A DNA stretch of 64,000 nt from positions 62,001 to 126,000 of the forward strand of contig JAKFYH010000042.1 in the NCBI GenBank assembly GCA_021730945.1, read 5' to 3'. Below the pieces are notes generated by a model that saw nothing but the letters and a program-made list of their open reading frames with translations, was not told the DNA's origin and did not search any database. Of this stretch, positions 36,969-45,484 are shown one piece after another. Both the position numbers and the translations under genes were made by a program. Each line of letters begins with the position of its first letter. Position 1 is the stretch's first letter. This DNA comes from Acidobacteriota bacterium (GTDB lineage: Bacteria > Acidobacteriota > Vicinamibacteria > Vicinamibacterales > UBA2999).

Positions 36969-38819
36969 ATGCGCATACCCGTGGGACTGGCGGTAGCCGG
37001 GCTGCTGGCAGTGGTGGCCATCGAGCCGGTCGCCTCGCGCCAGTTCCGGGCCGGCACCGCGCTGGTCCTGGTCGACGTGGTGGCCACGCGACTCGACGGC
37101 AACCTCAACCGTGACCTGAAGCGCGACGACTTCCTGATCTTCGAAGACGGCAAGCCGCAGGAGATTCGCCAGTTCCAGGTCGTGGATCTCGAGGCGATCG
37201 CCGCCGATCGTCCCGCCCCGCCCGGCGTCTTCACCAACCTGTCGGAACCCGGTGCCGTGTTCGCGCTGGTTCTCGACGACATGAATGTCGACACCAGGCA
37301 TTCGGGATTGCTGCAGCAATCGGCGCGGCGGTTTGTCGACGAGCAGGTGCGGCCGGGCGATTACGTTGGCGTGATGCGAACCGGCGCTGATTCGCCCTTG
37401 CTCCTGACCACTGACCGCGACCTGGTGCGGCCGACCATTGACCTGGCCGCCGGTCGCCGTGACGCCAACGACCTGAGCGCATTGACGGGTTCGACCAGCG
37501 ACGCCGTGCCCACGCCAGGCGGCGACGGCGGTGCGCAGATGCCGGACTTCAGTGCACTGGGATTGTTCGACAACGCGCCGGCCACGCGAATCAACGCTGA
37601 GCAGAGCCTGGTGATGCTACAGCGCGTGATCGAGTACCTGGCGCCGATCCCGGCGCGGCGCAAGGCGGTGTTGCTGTTCAGCCAGGGCGTGGCGTTCGAC
37701 CTCGAGGCCTTTGCCGCCGACAGCAACTCGCGCAGCTTCGAGACCATGCGACGGCTGCTGGCCGCCGCGCGCGAAGGCAACGTGGCGGTGTACACGATCG
37801 ATCCGCGCGGGCTGCAGGGCTCGACCGAACCGGTGCTCACCGAGAGTCCGGTGGCCAGTACCCGCGACGCCGGCGTCGACACGCTGCGCGACCTGGCTAC
37901 GGCGACCGGTGGCCGCGCAGTGGTCGGCACCAACGACTTGCCTGGAGCCTTTGCCCGCATCTCCCGGGAGAATCGCTTTTACTACCTGATTGGCTACGAG
38001 CCGGCCGACACCGGTGTGGCCCGCACGCGGGCGCGGCAGATCGAGGTGAAGACCCGCGCGGCCGGCACCACGCTCCTGCATCGCCGGGCGTATTCGCCGG
38101 CGGCGGCCACGTCGGTCGCGGCCGCCAGCCGCCCGCCGATCGCATCGCCGCTGCCAATCGCCGATGTCGCGATTGCGATGGCGCCGGTAATCTACCCGGA
38201 TCCATCTGGCGGTGCGTCGCTCGCCGTGCCGTTCGAAGTCGGGGGCAACCTGCCCAACGGCACGACGGTCGCCTATTCGTTGGTTGCGATCGACCGGCGC
38301 GGGATTCAGTCGGGCCGCATGACGGGCAGCGTCCGCGTCGACCGCGGCAAGGCCTCCGGGCTGGTGCGGCAGAAACTGGCGCCCGGCCGCTATCAACTGC
38401 GGATGCAGGCCGAGGTCTCGGGCCGCGGGACCGGCGTCGCATTGGGCAACGTCGAGATGCTCGCGGCCAAGGCGGCAGCGCCGTCTTGCGGCGGCTTCAT
38501 GCTGTTGCAGCCCGAGGGAGGCACGCCACGGCCCAATGTTTCCCGGCTGCTGCGCGCCAATCAGCCCGTGATGGCGGCCATGGTGTTATCGGCGCGCGAT
38601 CTCACCGCGACGACGCTGGCCCTGGTCGTGCGAGGGCCGAATACACCTGAAGCCGAACTCCCGCTGGGCAGGCCGCAACGCATCGCCGACGGCCTGTGGC
38701 GAATCGAATCAGGCATACCGCCATCAACGTTTGCCGGTGATGTTGAACTCTTGCTCCTGTCGAACGAGCAGCCCGTCCCGGGCTGCCGCACCGAGCTCCG
38801 CTTCGAGGCAGGGAATTAG
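36969..38819 (+). CDS. VWA-related acidobacterial-type secreted protein
   Basis: 616 residues with a short signal sequence. It has the hallmark of the VWFA-related domain of Acidobacteria: LVDVVATRLDG and LKRDDFLIFEDGKPQEIRQF at 35-70, then FALVLDDMNVD as the modified metal-site strand near 98 and KAVLLFSQGVAF later. The domain ends near residue 380 (YLIGYEPADTGVARTRARQIEVK). The C-terminal 230 residues are beta-sandwich-like with two cysteines. The role is unknown, perhaps adhesion or assembly at the cell surface. It is close to the M3 peptidase gene (three-base gap), suggesting an operon. Confidence 0.9.
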   Translation: MRIPVGLAVAGLLAVVAIEPVASRQFRAGTALVLVDVVATRLDGNLNRDLKRDDFLIFEDGKPQEIRQFQVVDLEAIAADRPAPPGVFTNLSEPGAVFALVLDDMNVDTRHSGLLQQSARRFVDEQVRPGDYVGVMRTGADSPLLLTTDRDLVRPTIDLAAGRRDANDLSALTGSTSDAVPTPGGDGGAQMPDFSALGLFDNAPATRINAEQSLVMLQRVIEYLAPIPARRKAVLLFSQGVAFDLEAFAADSNSRSFETMRRLLAAAREGNVAVYTIDPRGLQGSTEPVLTESPVASTRDAGVDTLRDLATATGGRAVVGTNDLPGAFARISRENRFYYLIGYEPADTGVARTRARQIEVKTRAAGTTLLHRRAYSPAAATSVAAASRPPIASPLPIADVAIAMAPVIYPDPSGGASLAVPFEVGGNLPNGTTVAYSLVAIDRRGIQSGRMTGSVRVDRGKASGLVRQKLAPGRYQLRMQAEVSGRGTGVALGNVEMLAAKAAAPSCGGFMLLQPEGGTPRPNVSRLLRANQPVMAAMVLSARDLTATTLALVVRGPNTPEAELPLGRPQRIADGLWRIESGIPPSTFAGDVELLLLSNEQPVPGCRTELRFEAGN

Positions 38820-38822
38820 CGC

Positions 38823-40889
38823 ATGATCAAACGGTTCGCTTCGTCCATCCTCCTGACCCTGATCGGCCTCACGGCGGCCGGCCACCTTGGCGCGCAGGCG
38901 CCGGCGCCCACGGCTGATCCCGCGAGCAACACGCCCTTCTTTGCCGGCGTCACCGATCAGGCGTCACTCGCCGCCCTCGTCAATGGGCGAATCGCGGGAG
39001 CGCGCGAAGGCCTCGCCCGGCTGACGACCGCCAACGGCCGCGGCAACTACGAGCAGGTCCTGAGGGCCTACGACGATGTGAAGATCCAGATCGATGCGGC
39101 GAAGGGTGTGCCGTACGTCGTCCGTCAACTGCACCCCGATGCCGCCATGCGCGCGGCAGCCGATGGCCTGGCCCAGGCGGCTGACGCCGTGGAAACCGAA
39201 CTTGCGCTGAGCACGGCGGCCTATGCGTCGCTGGCCGGAGTGCCGGCGGCCGGGGTGCCTGCCGACAGCGCCAGATACCTGGCGATCGAATTGGCCAGGT
39301 ACCGTCGTGAAGGCGTCGATAAGGATTCCGCCACCCGCGCGAAGATTAATGGCCTGCGCGCACAACAGATCGCGCTCCAGCAGCAGTTCGATCGCAATGT
39401 CCGCGAAGGCGGGCGCACGTTGTCGGTGGCCGGTGCCGCCGACCTGGCCGGCCTGCCGCCGGATTTCATCGCGGCCCACAAGCCCCAGCCCGATGGTTCG
39501 ATCGTGCTCACGACTGGCGCCTCGGATCTCCAGCCCGTGATGCTCTATGCCAGCAACGACGACCTGCGGCGGCGCATGCTGCTCGAGTCACAAAACGTGG
39601 CGTTCCCGGCCAACCTGGCCGTGCTCCAGCAACTGATCGAGACCCGCGCCGAACTCGCGCACACCATCGGCTTCAAGGACTGGGCGACGTTTGACCTGTC
39701 GGATCGCATGGCGGCAACGCCGGAGAACGCTTCGGCCTTCATCGACCGGGTGGTCGCGGCCTCGGCCGCCAAGGCCAACGCCGACTATCAGTTGATTCTC
39801 GCGCGCAAGCGGCAGGATCACCCGGGCGCCACGACCGTCAACGCCTGGGAGCGCCGTTACTACACCGAGCTGGTGCGCCAGTCGAGCTACAACTTCAATT
39901 CGCAGACCATGCGGCCGTACTTCTCGTACGAGCGGGTGCGCGCCGGCGTCTTCTCGGTCGCCGGCAAACTGTTCGGCCTGGAGTTCCGGCCGGCACCCGG
40001 CCTCCCGGTGTGGCACGCCTCGGTCGTGCCCTACGAAGTGTTTGAAGGCGGCACGCTGGTCGGCCGCATCTATCTCGACATGCATTCCCGGGCCGGCAAG
40101 GCCGGCGGCGGCGCCACCGCGGCCACCGTGCGCGCGGGCGTGCGCGGCCGCCAGATTCCCGAGGTGGTCTTGATTTGCCGCTTCCCCGGCGGCGAGCCGG
40201 GCGACCCCGGCTTGATGACCTACGACCAGGTGACCACGTTCTTCCACGAATTCGGCCACCTGGTGCACGCGATCTCGTCGGCACGGCAGCCCTGGATTGG
40301 CCTGACCCGCATCAGCGAGCGCGACTTCGTCGAAGCGCCGTCGCAGATGCTCGAAGAATGGGTCTCCGATCCCGCTACCCTGGCCACCTTCGCCACCCAC
40401 CACCAGACCAACGAGCCGATTCCCGCCACGCTGGTGCGCCAGATGCGCCGGGCCAACGAACTGGGCCGGGGCTACGACGTCCGGCAGCAGATGGTGTTCG
40501 CCAAGCTGTCGCTGTCGCTCCACGACCGCGACCCAAAGACCGCCGACGCCATGACGCTGTACAAGGACTTGATGACGCAGTACTTGCCGACGGCTTACCC
40601 CGAAGGCACGCACTTTCCAGGCACGTTTACGCAGTTGTCCAACCCGCAGTACACCGCGTCGTACTACACCTACATGTGGTCGCTGGTGATTTCGAAAGAT
40701 CTCTTCAGCGGCTTCAACCCGCGCGACCTGCTGGCCGCCGGGCCGGCGCGCCGGTTCCGCGACACCATCCTGGCGCAGGGCGCCGCCAAACCGGCCGCCG
40801 ATCTGGTGCGCGACTTCCTGGGGCGCCCGTTCAATGTGAGCGCCTGGGAAACCTGGCTCAATCAGGCCACGCCGTCGCCGGCGCCCTGA
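38823..40889 (+). CDS. secreted M3-family zinc oligopeptidase
   Basis: 688 residues. The signal peptide ends near 25 (GHLGAQA). Zinc site HEFGH at 475-479 is followed by LVHAISSAR, and the second signature DFVEAPSQMLEEW lies about 30 residues on, matching thimet oligopeptidase/dipeptidyl carboxypeptidase enzymes. The all-helical N-terminal half is typical. Export is unusual for bacterial M3 peptidases, most of which are cytoplasmic. It would cleave short peptides in the periplasm. Confidence 0.92.
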   Translation: MIKRFASSILLTLIGLTAAGHLGAQAPAPTADPASNTPFFAGVTDQASLAALVNGRIAGAREGLARLTTANGRGNYEQVLRAYDDVKIQIDAAKGVPYVVRQLHPDAAMRAAADGLAQAADAVETELALSTAAYASLAGVPAAGVPADSARYLAIELARYRREGVDKDSATRAKINGLRAQQIALQQQFDRNVREGGRTLSVAGAADLAGLPPDFIAAHKPQPDGSIVLTTGASDLQPVMLYASNDDLRRRMLLESQNVAFPANLAVLQQLIETRAELAHTIGFKDWATFDLSDRMAATPENASAFIDRVVAASAAKANADYQLILARKRQDHPGATTVNAWERRYYTELVRQSSYNFNSQTMRPYFSYERVRAGVFSVAGKLFGLEFRPAPGLPVWHASVVPYEVFEGGTLVGRIYLDMHSRAGKAGGGATAATVRAGVRGRQIPEVVLICRFPGGEPGDPGLMTYDQVTTFFHEFGHLVHAISSARQPWIGLTRISERDFVEAPSQMLEEWVSDPATLATFATHHQTNEPIPATLVRQMRRANELGRGYDVRQQMVFAKLSLSLHDRDPKTADAMTLYKDLMTQYLPTAYPEGTHFPGTFTQLSNPQYTASYYTYMWSLVISKDLFSGFNPRDLLAAGPARRFRDTILAQGAAKPAADLVRDFLGRPFNVSAWETWLNQATPSPAP

Positions 40890-40911
40890 GAGCGAGCGCG
40901 TCACGAGGCGC

Positions 40912-40942
40912 GGCCGCCGCTTACGAAATTGCGGCAGCGGCC
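40912..40942. terminator. possible hairpin after the M3 gene
   Basis: GGCCGCCGC and GCGGCAGCGGCC can pair with one bulge, about 22 bases after the stop codon. No T run follows, so termination is doubtful. The remaining 130 bases of the gap to 41072 show nothing else. Confidence 0.3.
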
Positions 40943-41071
40943 TCCATACAGTGATCGCAGTGACCCGGCCGCCGGGCCTACCGCCAGCAATTCCGTGATC
41001 TTCCACGTGGCGTCGATCTTGCCAGTGGTCCAGTTGGGGCAGCGTGTCCCCAACCTCAAGGACCCTGGTCA

Positions 41072-41551
41072 ATGTCGACTGCGCATGCATCGGTTTCACG
41101 ACGCCAGTTCTGTTCAGGAGCCTGCCAGGCAGTCTCCGGAGCCGCGCTGGCGACGATCCTTCCCGGCTGCGGTGGCGGGAGCGGCTCGCCGACCTCACCC
41201 AGTGGGAGTGCAACCCCGCTCGGAATGTCGTCCGGACGCTACACCGGCACCGGTGTCAACGTGGAGACCGCCGGAACGGCGTTGAGCGGCGTGGGCGGCG
41301 CCGTGCTGGTGGACTCGATCGCCGGCGTCTTCCTCGTGGCCCGTAGCGCCGAAGCCACGTTCACCGCCATCGACGCCGTCTGCAGCCACCAGTCCTGCAC
41401 CATCACCGGCGCCGACGGCCTCACCTACGTGTGCCCGTGCCACGGATCACGCTACGACCGCAACGGACGCGTCCTCGGCGGGCCGGCCACCGCCGCGCTC
41501 CGCCAGTTCCCGACCACGTTCGCCGGCGGCGTCGTGACGATCGTGCTCTGA
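41072..41551 (+). CDS. exported Rieske [2Fe-2S] protein with Tat/lipoprotein-type leader
   Basis: 159 residues. The N-terminus carries SRRQFC, a twin-arginine pattern, and a later Cys in LPGCGGGSG that could be a lipobox acylation site. The Rieske domain (about 55-159) has CSHQSC and CPCHGSRYD as cluster ligands, the QcrA/arsenite-oxidase-small-subunit form. Ten bases downstream is the DUF1800 gene, then DUF1501, so the three look like one operon. Its electron partner is unknown. Confidence 0.88.
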   Translation: MSTAHASVSRRQFCSGACQAVSGAALATILPGCGGGSGSPTSPSGSATPLGMSSGRYTGTGVNVETAGTALSGVGGAVLVDSIAGVFLVARSAEATFTAIDAVCSHQSCTITGADGLTYVCPCHGSRYDRNGRVLGGPATAALRQFPTTFAGGVVTIVL

Positions 41552-41561
41552 CGGCTGCGCG

Positions 41562-43016
41562 ATGGCACTGGACCCCGACATCCAACACCTGCTCCGCCGC
41601 GCCGGATTCGGCGCCGGTGCCGCCGAGAACGACATCTTCGCCCGGATGTCACCAGGTGCGGCCGTCGCCTACCTTGTTGACTACGAGGGCCGTCCCGACG
41701 ACGTCGATGCGCGCATGGGAAGGCCCGACCACGCGCAAGTCGTGTCGCGCGACTTGTTCTCGCCCGACCTTGACATCGACGATGCCCGCCAGCGCTGGCT
41801 GTTCCGCATGATTCACACGCGGCGGCCGCTGCAGGAAAAGATGGCGCTCTTCTGGCACAACCACTTCGCCACCGCCTACAGCAAGCTGAACGCCGACTCG
41901 GGCGCGATGCAGGCGGCCAAGATGATGGTCCACAAGCCGGGCGCGCTGCGCGGGCCCCTCGGCCAAATCGAACTGTTCCGCCAGTACGGCCTGGGCAGCT
42001 TCCGGGACCTGGTGGTCAGGGTCGCGCAGGATGCCGCGATGCTGGTGTGGCTCGACGGCAAGAGCAACACCGCGGCTCGCCCACAGGAAAACTTCGGCCG
42101 CGAGGTGATGGAGCTGTTCACGATTGGCGTGGGCCAGTACACCGAGTCTGACGTCTACGCGGCCGCCCGCGTCTTCACCGGATGGAACCTGCAGAAGTCG
42201 GAGGGCTACCGGAAGGACGACCCCAACGCCTACCAGGCCTTTGCCTACAACCCGGACGAGCACGACACCGGCGCGAAGACCTTTTCGTTCGCCGTCAACG
42301 CCGGCGGCCGCACCATTCCCGAGCGTGGTGCATCGGCCGGACTGCAGGACGGTGTTGACCTGATCACGGCGCTGGCGACCCACCCCGAGACGGCGCGACG
42401 GCTGGCGCGCAAGTTCTGGCACTTCTTCATCAGCGAAGCGCACGCGCCCGATCCGCAGTTCATCGACAGCGCGGCTGCCGTCTACCTGCAGAACGGCACC
42501 GAGATCAGGCCCGTGGTCCGCTATGTGCTCGGTTCGCCGTGGTTCCGCGATCCGTCGGTGCAGTTTGCGCGCTACTCGTGGCCCGCCGAGTTCGTGGTGC
42601 GGGCGATCAAGGAAGTGGGATGGCAGGGCTACTCGCTCGACCAGGCGAAGACGCCGCTGGCCAACATGGGCCTGCTGTTGTTCGAACCCCCCAACGTCGG
42701 CGGCTGGCCGCAAGGGGGCGCCTGGTTCTCCACCGGGACGATGCTCGCGCGCAGCAACTTCGCTTCGTCACTGGTGGCTGGTCAGAAGGCGCCGTTGGCC
42801 TCGTCGCTGTCGGCGGATGGCCAGACGGCATCGGGCCTGCTGGCCGCGATGCTCGAGCGGATCTCGCCGGCGCCCTTCGACGCCGCTCCGCGCCAGGTGC
42901 TGGCGTCGTACCTCCTGGCCGGCGGCGCCTGGTCAGGCAACCCCGATCAACTCGAGACCCGGGCGGCAGGCCTGGCGCGCCTGCTGGTGGGGTCGGCCGA
43001 GTATCAGCTGGTGTAG
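41562..43016 (+). CDS. DUF1800 domain protein
   Basis: 484 residues. Family segments are clear: LLRRAGFGA at the N-terminus, PLQEKMALFWHNHFATA, LFRQYGLGSFRDLVVRVAQDAAMLVWLDG, QENFGREVMELFTIGVGQY, ARVFTGW and NVGGWPQGGAW. DUF1800 proteins almost always sit next to DUF1501 proteins, as here (12-bp gap), and are suspected to act together in the envelope. The biochemical role is unknown. There is no obvious signal peptide. Confidence 0.92.
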   Translation: MALDPDIQHLLRRAGFGAGAAENDIFARMSPGAAVAYLVDYEGRPDDVDARMGRPDHAQVVSRDLFSPDLDIDDARQRWLFRMIHTRRPLQEKMALFWHNHFATAYSKLNADSGAMQAAKMMVHKPGALRGPLGQIELFRQYGLGSFRDLVVRVAQDAAMLVWLDGKSNTAARPQENFGREVMELFTIGVGQYTESDVYAAARVFTGWNLQKSEGYRKDDPNAYQAFAYNPDEHDTGAKTFSFAVNAGGRTIPERGASAGLQDGVDLITALATHPETARRLARKFWHFFISEAHAPDPQFIDSAAAVYLQNGTEIRPVVRYVLGSPWFRDPSVQFARYSWPAEFVVRAIKEVGWQGYSLDQAKTPLANMGLLLFEPPNVGGWPQGGAWFSTGTMLARSNFASSLVAGQKAPLASSLSADGQTASGLLAAMLERISPAPFDAAPRQVLASYLLAGGAWSGNPDQLETRAAGLARLLVGSAEYQLV

Positions 43017-43028
43017 CAGGAACAACGG

Positions 43029-44279
43029 ATGCGCATTTCCCGACGGCTCTTCATCCGCGACGGCGTGGCCACGGTCGGTCTTGGCTTTGCCGCGCCGGCC
43101 TTCTTGCACGCGATCGCGCAGGCGCAGGCCGTGTCCTCGCGGCGCCTGGTGGTCGTCTACCTCGGCGGCGGCAACGACGCGCTGAACACCCTGGTCCCTT
43201 ACCAGGACCAGAGTTACTACAGCCGGCGGCCCACCATCGCGGTGCCGGCCGGCCAGGTGCTCCAGGTTGGCAGCGATGCCTCGGGCCGCGCGCTCGGCCT
43301 GCATCCACGGCTGGGCGGCCTGTGGAATGTGTTCAACGAAGGCCGCCTGGCCATCGTGCAACGGACCGGTTACCAGAATTCAAGCCGATCGCATTTCGAG
43401 GCGACCGACACCTTCGGCACGGCGAATCCGCAATCGTCGATCGGGTCGGGCTGGCTCGGACGCTATCTCGACACGCTGCCGCGCCCAATCGACTCGCTGA
43501 CGGCATGGAATACGACCGGCGAGACGCCGCGGGCGCTGATGTCGGGGAAGACCGGCGTGCCGGCGATCTCCAACGCCAGCACGTACACATTCGCGAGTCC
43601 CAATCGCGGGAAGGCGGCAACCGAGGAGCGCGCCGCGGCCGAGGCCATGGCCGCCAACGCGGCACCCGGCCGGCCGCACCTGGCGTTTGTGAACAGCACG
43701 AGCCGCTCGGCGATCGAAACCATCGATCGCGCCGCCAAGGCGCTCTCGTATCAGCCGACCGTGGCCTACCCCAACAACGGCTTCGCGCTGGCGCTGCGCA
43801 CGGTGGCCGGCGCGATCGTCAATGGCATCGGCTCACGCGTCTACTGGGTGCAGACCAGCGGCTACGACACTCATGCCCAGCAGGGTGCGGGCGGCGGCAG
43901 CTACGGCAACCTGATGGGCACGCTCGGCGACGGACTCGGCGCGTTCTACAACGACATTCGCAACCGCGGCCTGATCCACGACACGACCGTGATCGTGTTT
44001 TCGGAGTTTGGCCGGCGCATTTCAGAGAACGGCAGTGGCGGCACCGACCACGGCGCGGCGGGACTGATGTTCGTACTGGGCGGCGCCGTGCGTGGCGGGT
44101 TGCATGGCACGGCGGCCTCGCTGCAGCCCGGCCACCCCACGCTCGAGAACAGCTCCGGCGACGTCCGCTTTGAAACCGACTTCCGGTCGGTCTATGCCAC
44201 GGTGCTCGACCAGTGGCTCGGCGTCGACTCGGTGCCAATCCTCAACGGAGATTTCCGCTCCGGGCCGCAGATTTTGTAG
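43029..44279 (+). CDS. DUF1501 domain protein (sulfatase-like fold) with Tat-type leader
   Basis: 416 residues. The leader has SRRLFIRDG, a twin-arginine motif, and a hydrophobic stretch ending AIAQAQA. DUF1501 signatures are VVVYLGGGNDALNTLVPY, WVQTSGYDTHAQQ, TVIVFSEFGRRISENGSGGTDHG and the closing LDQWLGVDS. The fold is related to alkaline phosphatase/sulfatase, and the Asp/His set (GYDTH, GTDHG) could bind metal. It is the partner of the upstream DUF1800 protein. Confidence 0.92.
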   Translation: MRISRRLFIRDGVATVGLGFAAPAFLHAIAQAQAVSSRRLVVVYLGGGNDALNTLVPYQDQSYYSRRPTIAVPAGQVLQVGSDASGRALGLHPRLGGLWNVFNEGRLAIVQRTGYQNSSRSHFEATDTFGTANPQSSIGSGWLGRYLDTLPRPIDSLTAWNTTGETPRALMSGKTGVPAISNASTYTFASPNRGKAATEERAAAEAMAANAAPGRPHLAFVNSTSRSAIETIDRAAKALSYQPTVAYPNNGFALALRTVAGAIVNGIGSRVYWVQTSGYDTHAQQGAGGGSYGNLMGTLGDGLGAFYNDIRNRGLIHDTTVIVFSEFGRRISENGSGGTDHGAAGLMFVLGGAVRGGLHGTAASLQPGHPTLENSSGDVRFETDFRSVYATVLDQWLGVDSVPILNGDFRSGPQIL

Positions 44280-44345
44280 AGCCGCAGATGACACAGATGA
44301 CGCAGATATCACCGGGGCCGCAGATGACACAGATTACGCAGATCG
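44279..44345. repeat. CAGATGACACAGAT repeat (family B, copy 3)
   Basis: GAGCCGCAGATGACACAGATG and GGCCGCAGATGACACAGATT are near-identical halves separated by ACGCAGATATCACCGG. The element starts right after the DUF1501 stop codon and fills the leader of the porin gene. Confidence 0.85.
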
Positions 44346-44395
44346 GGATTTTGGGGATTGCGGGGATTTTGAAGATTGCTGGGCATGGCATGCCG

Positions 44396-45427
44396 ATGGT
44401 GAGACAACTGGGATTGTGCGCGGTGGTGCTGGCGGGTGCGGTGGGGGTGGCGTCGGCGCAGGATCCGCCGGCGGCGACCACCACTACGGCGAATGACGGA
44501 CGCGTGACCTTTGGCGTGACCACGTTCCTGCAATACGACGCGGAACTACACGAACGTGACGGATACAACGCCTTCGACGTCACGCGCGGGTACCTGGATC
44601 TCACCGGCCGGCTCTCGGATCGCATTGGCGTGCGATTCACCACCGACGTGCGGCCGACCACCGATGCCAACCTCGACGCCAACCTGACGGCCCGGCTGGA
44701 GTACGCGTATCTCGAAGCGAAGTGGACCGGCAGCCGCACATTTCGGTTCGGCATGCAGCCGACACCGTGGCTCACCTTCGAGGAATCGGTCAACCGCTAT
44801 CGGGTGCAGGGGACGATGCTCGCCGAACGCGAGGGGCTGATTCCGGGACCAAGCGACCTGGGCGCGGCGCTGGTCTACACGCGGCCGAGCTTCGAGATCC
44901 ACGGCGGTGTCTACAACGGCGAAGGCCAGGGCCGCGCCGAGACCGACAAATACAAGAGCCTGCAGGGCCGCGGCACCGTGACGGTCTACTCGAACGACGG
45001 CAACCACTCGCGGGCGCGGGTCTCGGGGTTTTATTCCTACGGTTGGTATGCCAAGGACCGTCCGCGCAACGTCGGCATTGTCATGGGCAGCTACGAGAGC
45101 CCGCACGTGGTCATCACCGGGCAGTACCTGTCGGCCACCGACAACCCGTTCGTCGTCACCGACGTCGAACGCAGTGGCCTGTCGTTCTTCGGCGAAGCGC
45201 GCATGGGCGAGACCGGATGGGCCGGCCTGGGGCGCGTGGACCTGTTCGATCCGGATGGCAGCCGGGAGAACGACCATCGTCGCCGCTACGTCGTCGGCGC
45301 TGCGCGCTGGAGCCGGCTGCCGCACGGCCGCGTGGGACTGGTCGCCACCCTTGAGCAGGTGTTCCGGGTGAGCACGGGACAAAAAACGGAGAGCCGGCTA
45401 CTGGTGCAGACGCATGTGGAGTTCTAG
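44396..45427 (+). CDS. outer-membrane porin-like protein (phosphate-selective porin O/P type)
   Basis: 343 residues from the ATG at 44396 (ATG at 44390 is equally possible). The frame is open through the repeat to 44213, but that extension is repeat-encoded and not plausible. The signal peptide ends GVASAQ near 22. The body is a string of amphipathic beta strands with turns at about 15-residue intervals (FLQYDAELHERDGYNAF, GYLDLTGRLSDRIGVRF, RFGMQPTPWLTFEE) and ends in an aromatic C-terminal residue (HVEF), as outer-membrane barrels do. The substrate is unknown. Confidence 0.85.
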   Translation: MVRQLGLCAVVLAGAVGVASAQDPPAATTTTANDGRVTFGVTTFLQYDAELHERDGYNAFDVTRGYLDLTGRLSDRIGVRFTTDVRPTTDANLDANLTARLEYAYLEAKWTGSRTFRFGMQPTPWLTFEESVNRYRVQGTMLAEREGLIPGPSDLGAALVYTRPSFEIHGGVYNGEGQGRAETDKYKSLQGRGTVTVYSNDGNHSRARVSGFYSYGWYAKDRPRNVGIVMGSYESPHVVITGQYLSATDNPFVVTDVERSGLSFFGEARMGETGWAGLGRVDLFDPDGSRENDHRRRYVVGAARWSRLPHGRVGLVATLEQVFRVSTGQKTESRLLVQTHVEF

Positions 45428-45484
45428 GCGTCTGCAGCCGTAGGCCGGCCCCGTCAGTTCACGCGGCGGTCGAGCCGCCGCGCC

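Noticed and set aside
44213-44395. Longer N-terminus for the porin gene through the repeat
   Set aside because: The translated repeat (MTQMTQ words) would precede the real signal peptide at 44396 and overlap the DUF1501 gene.
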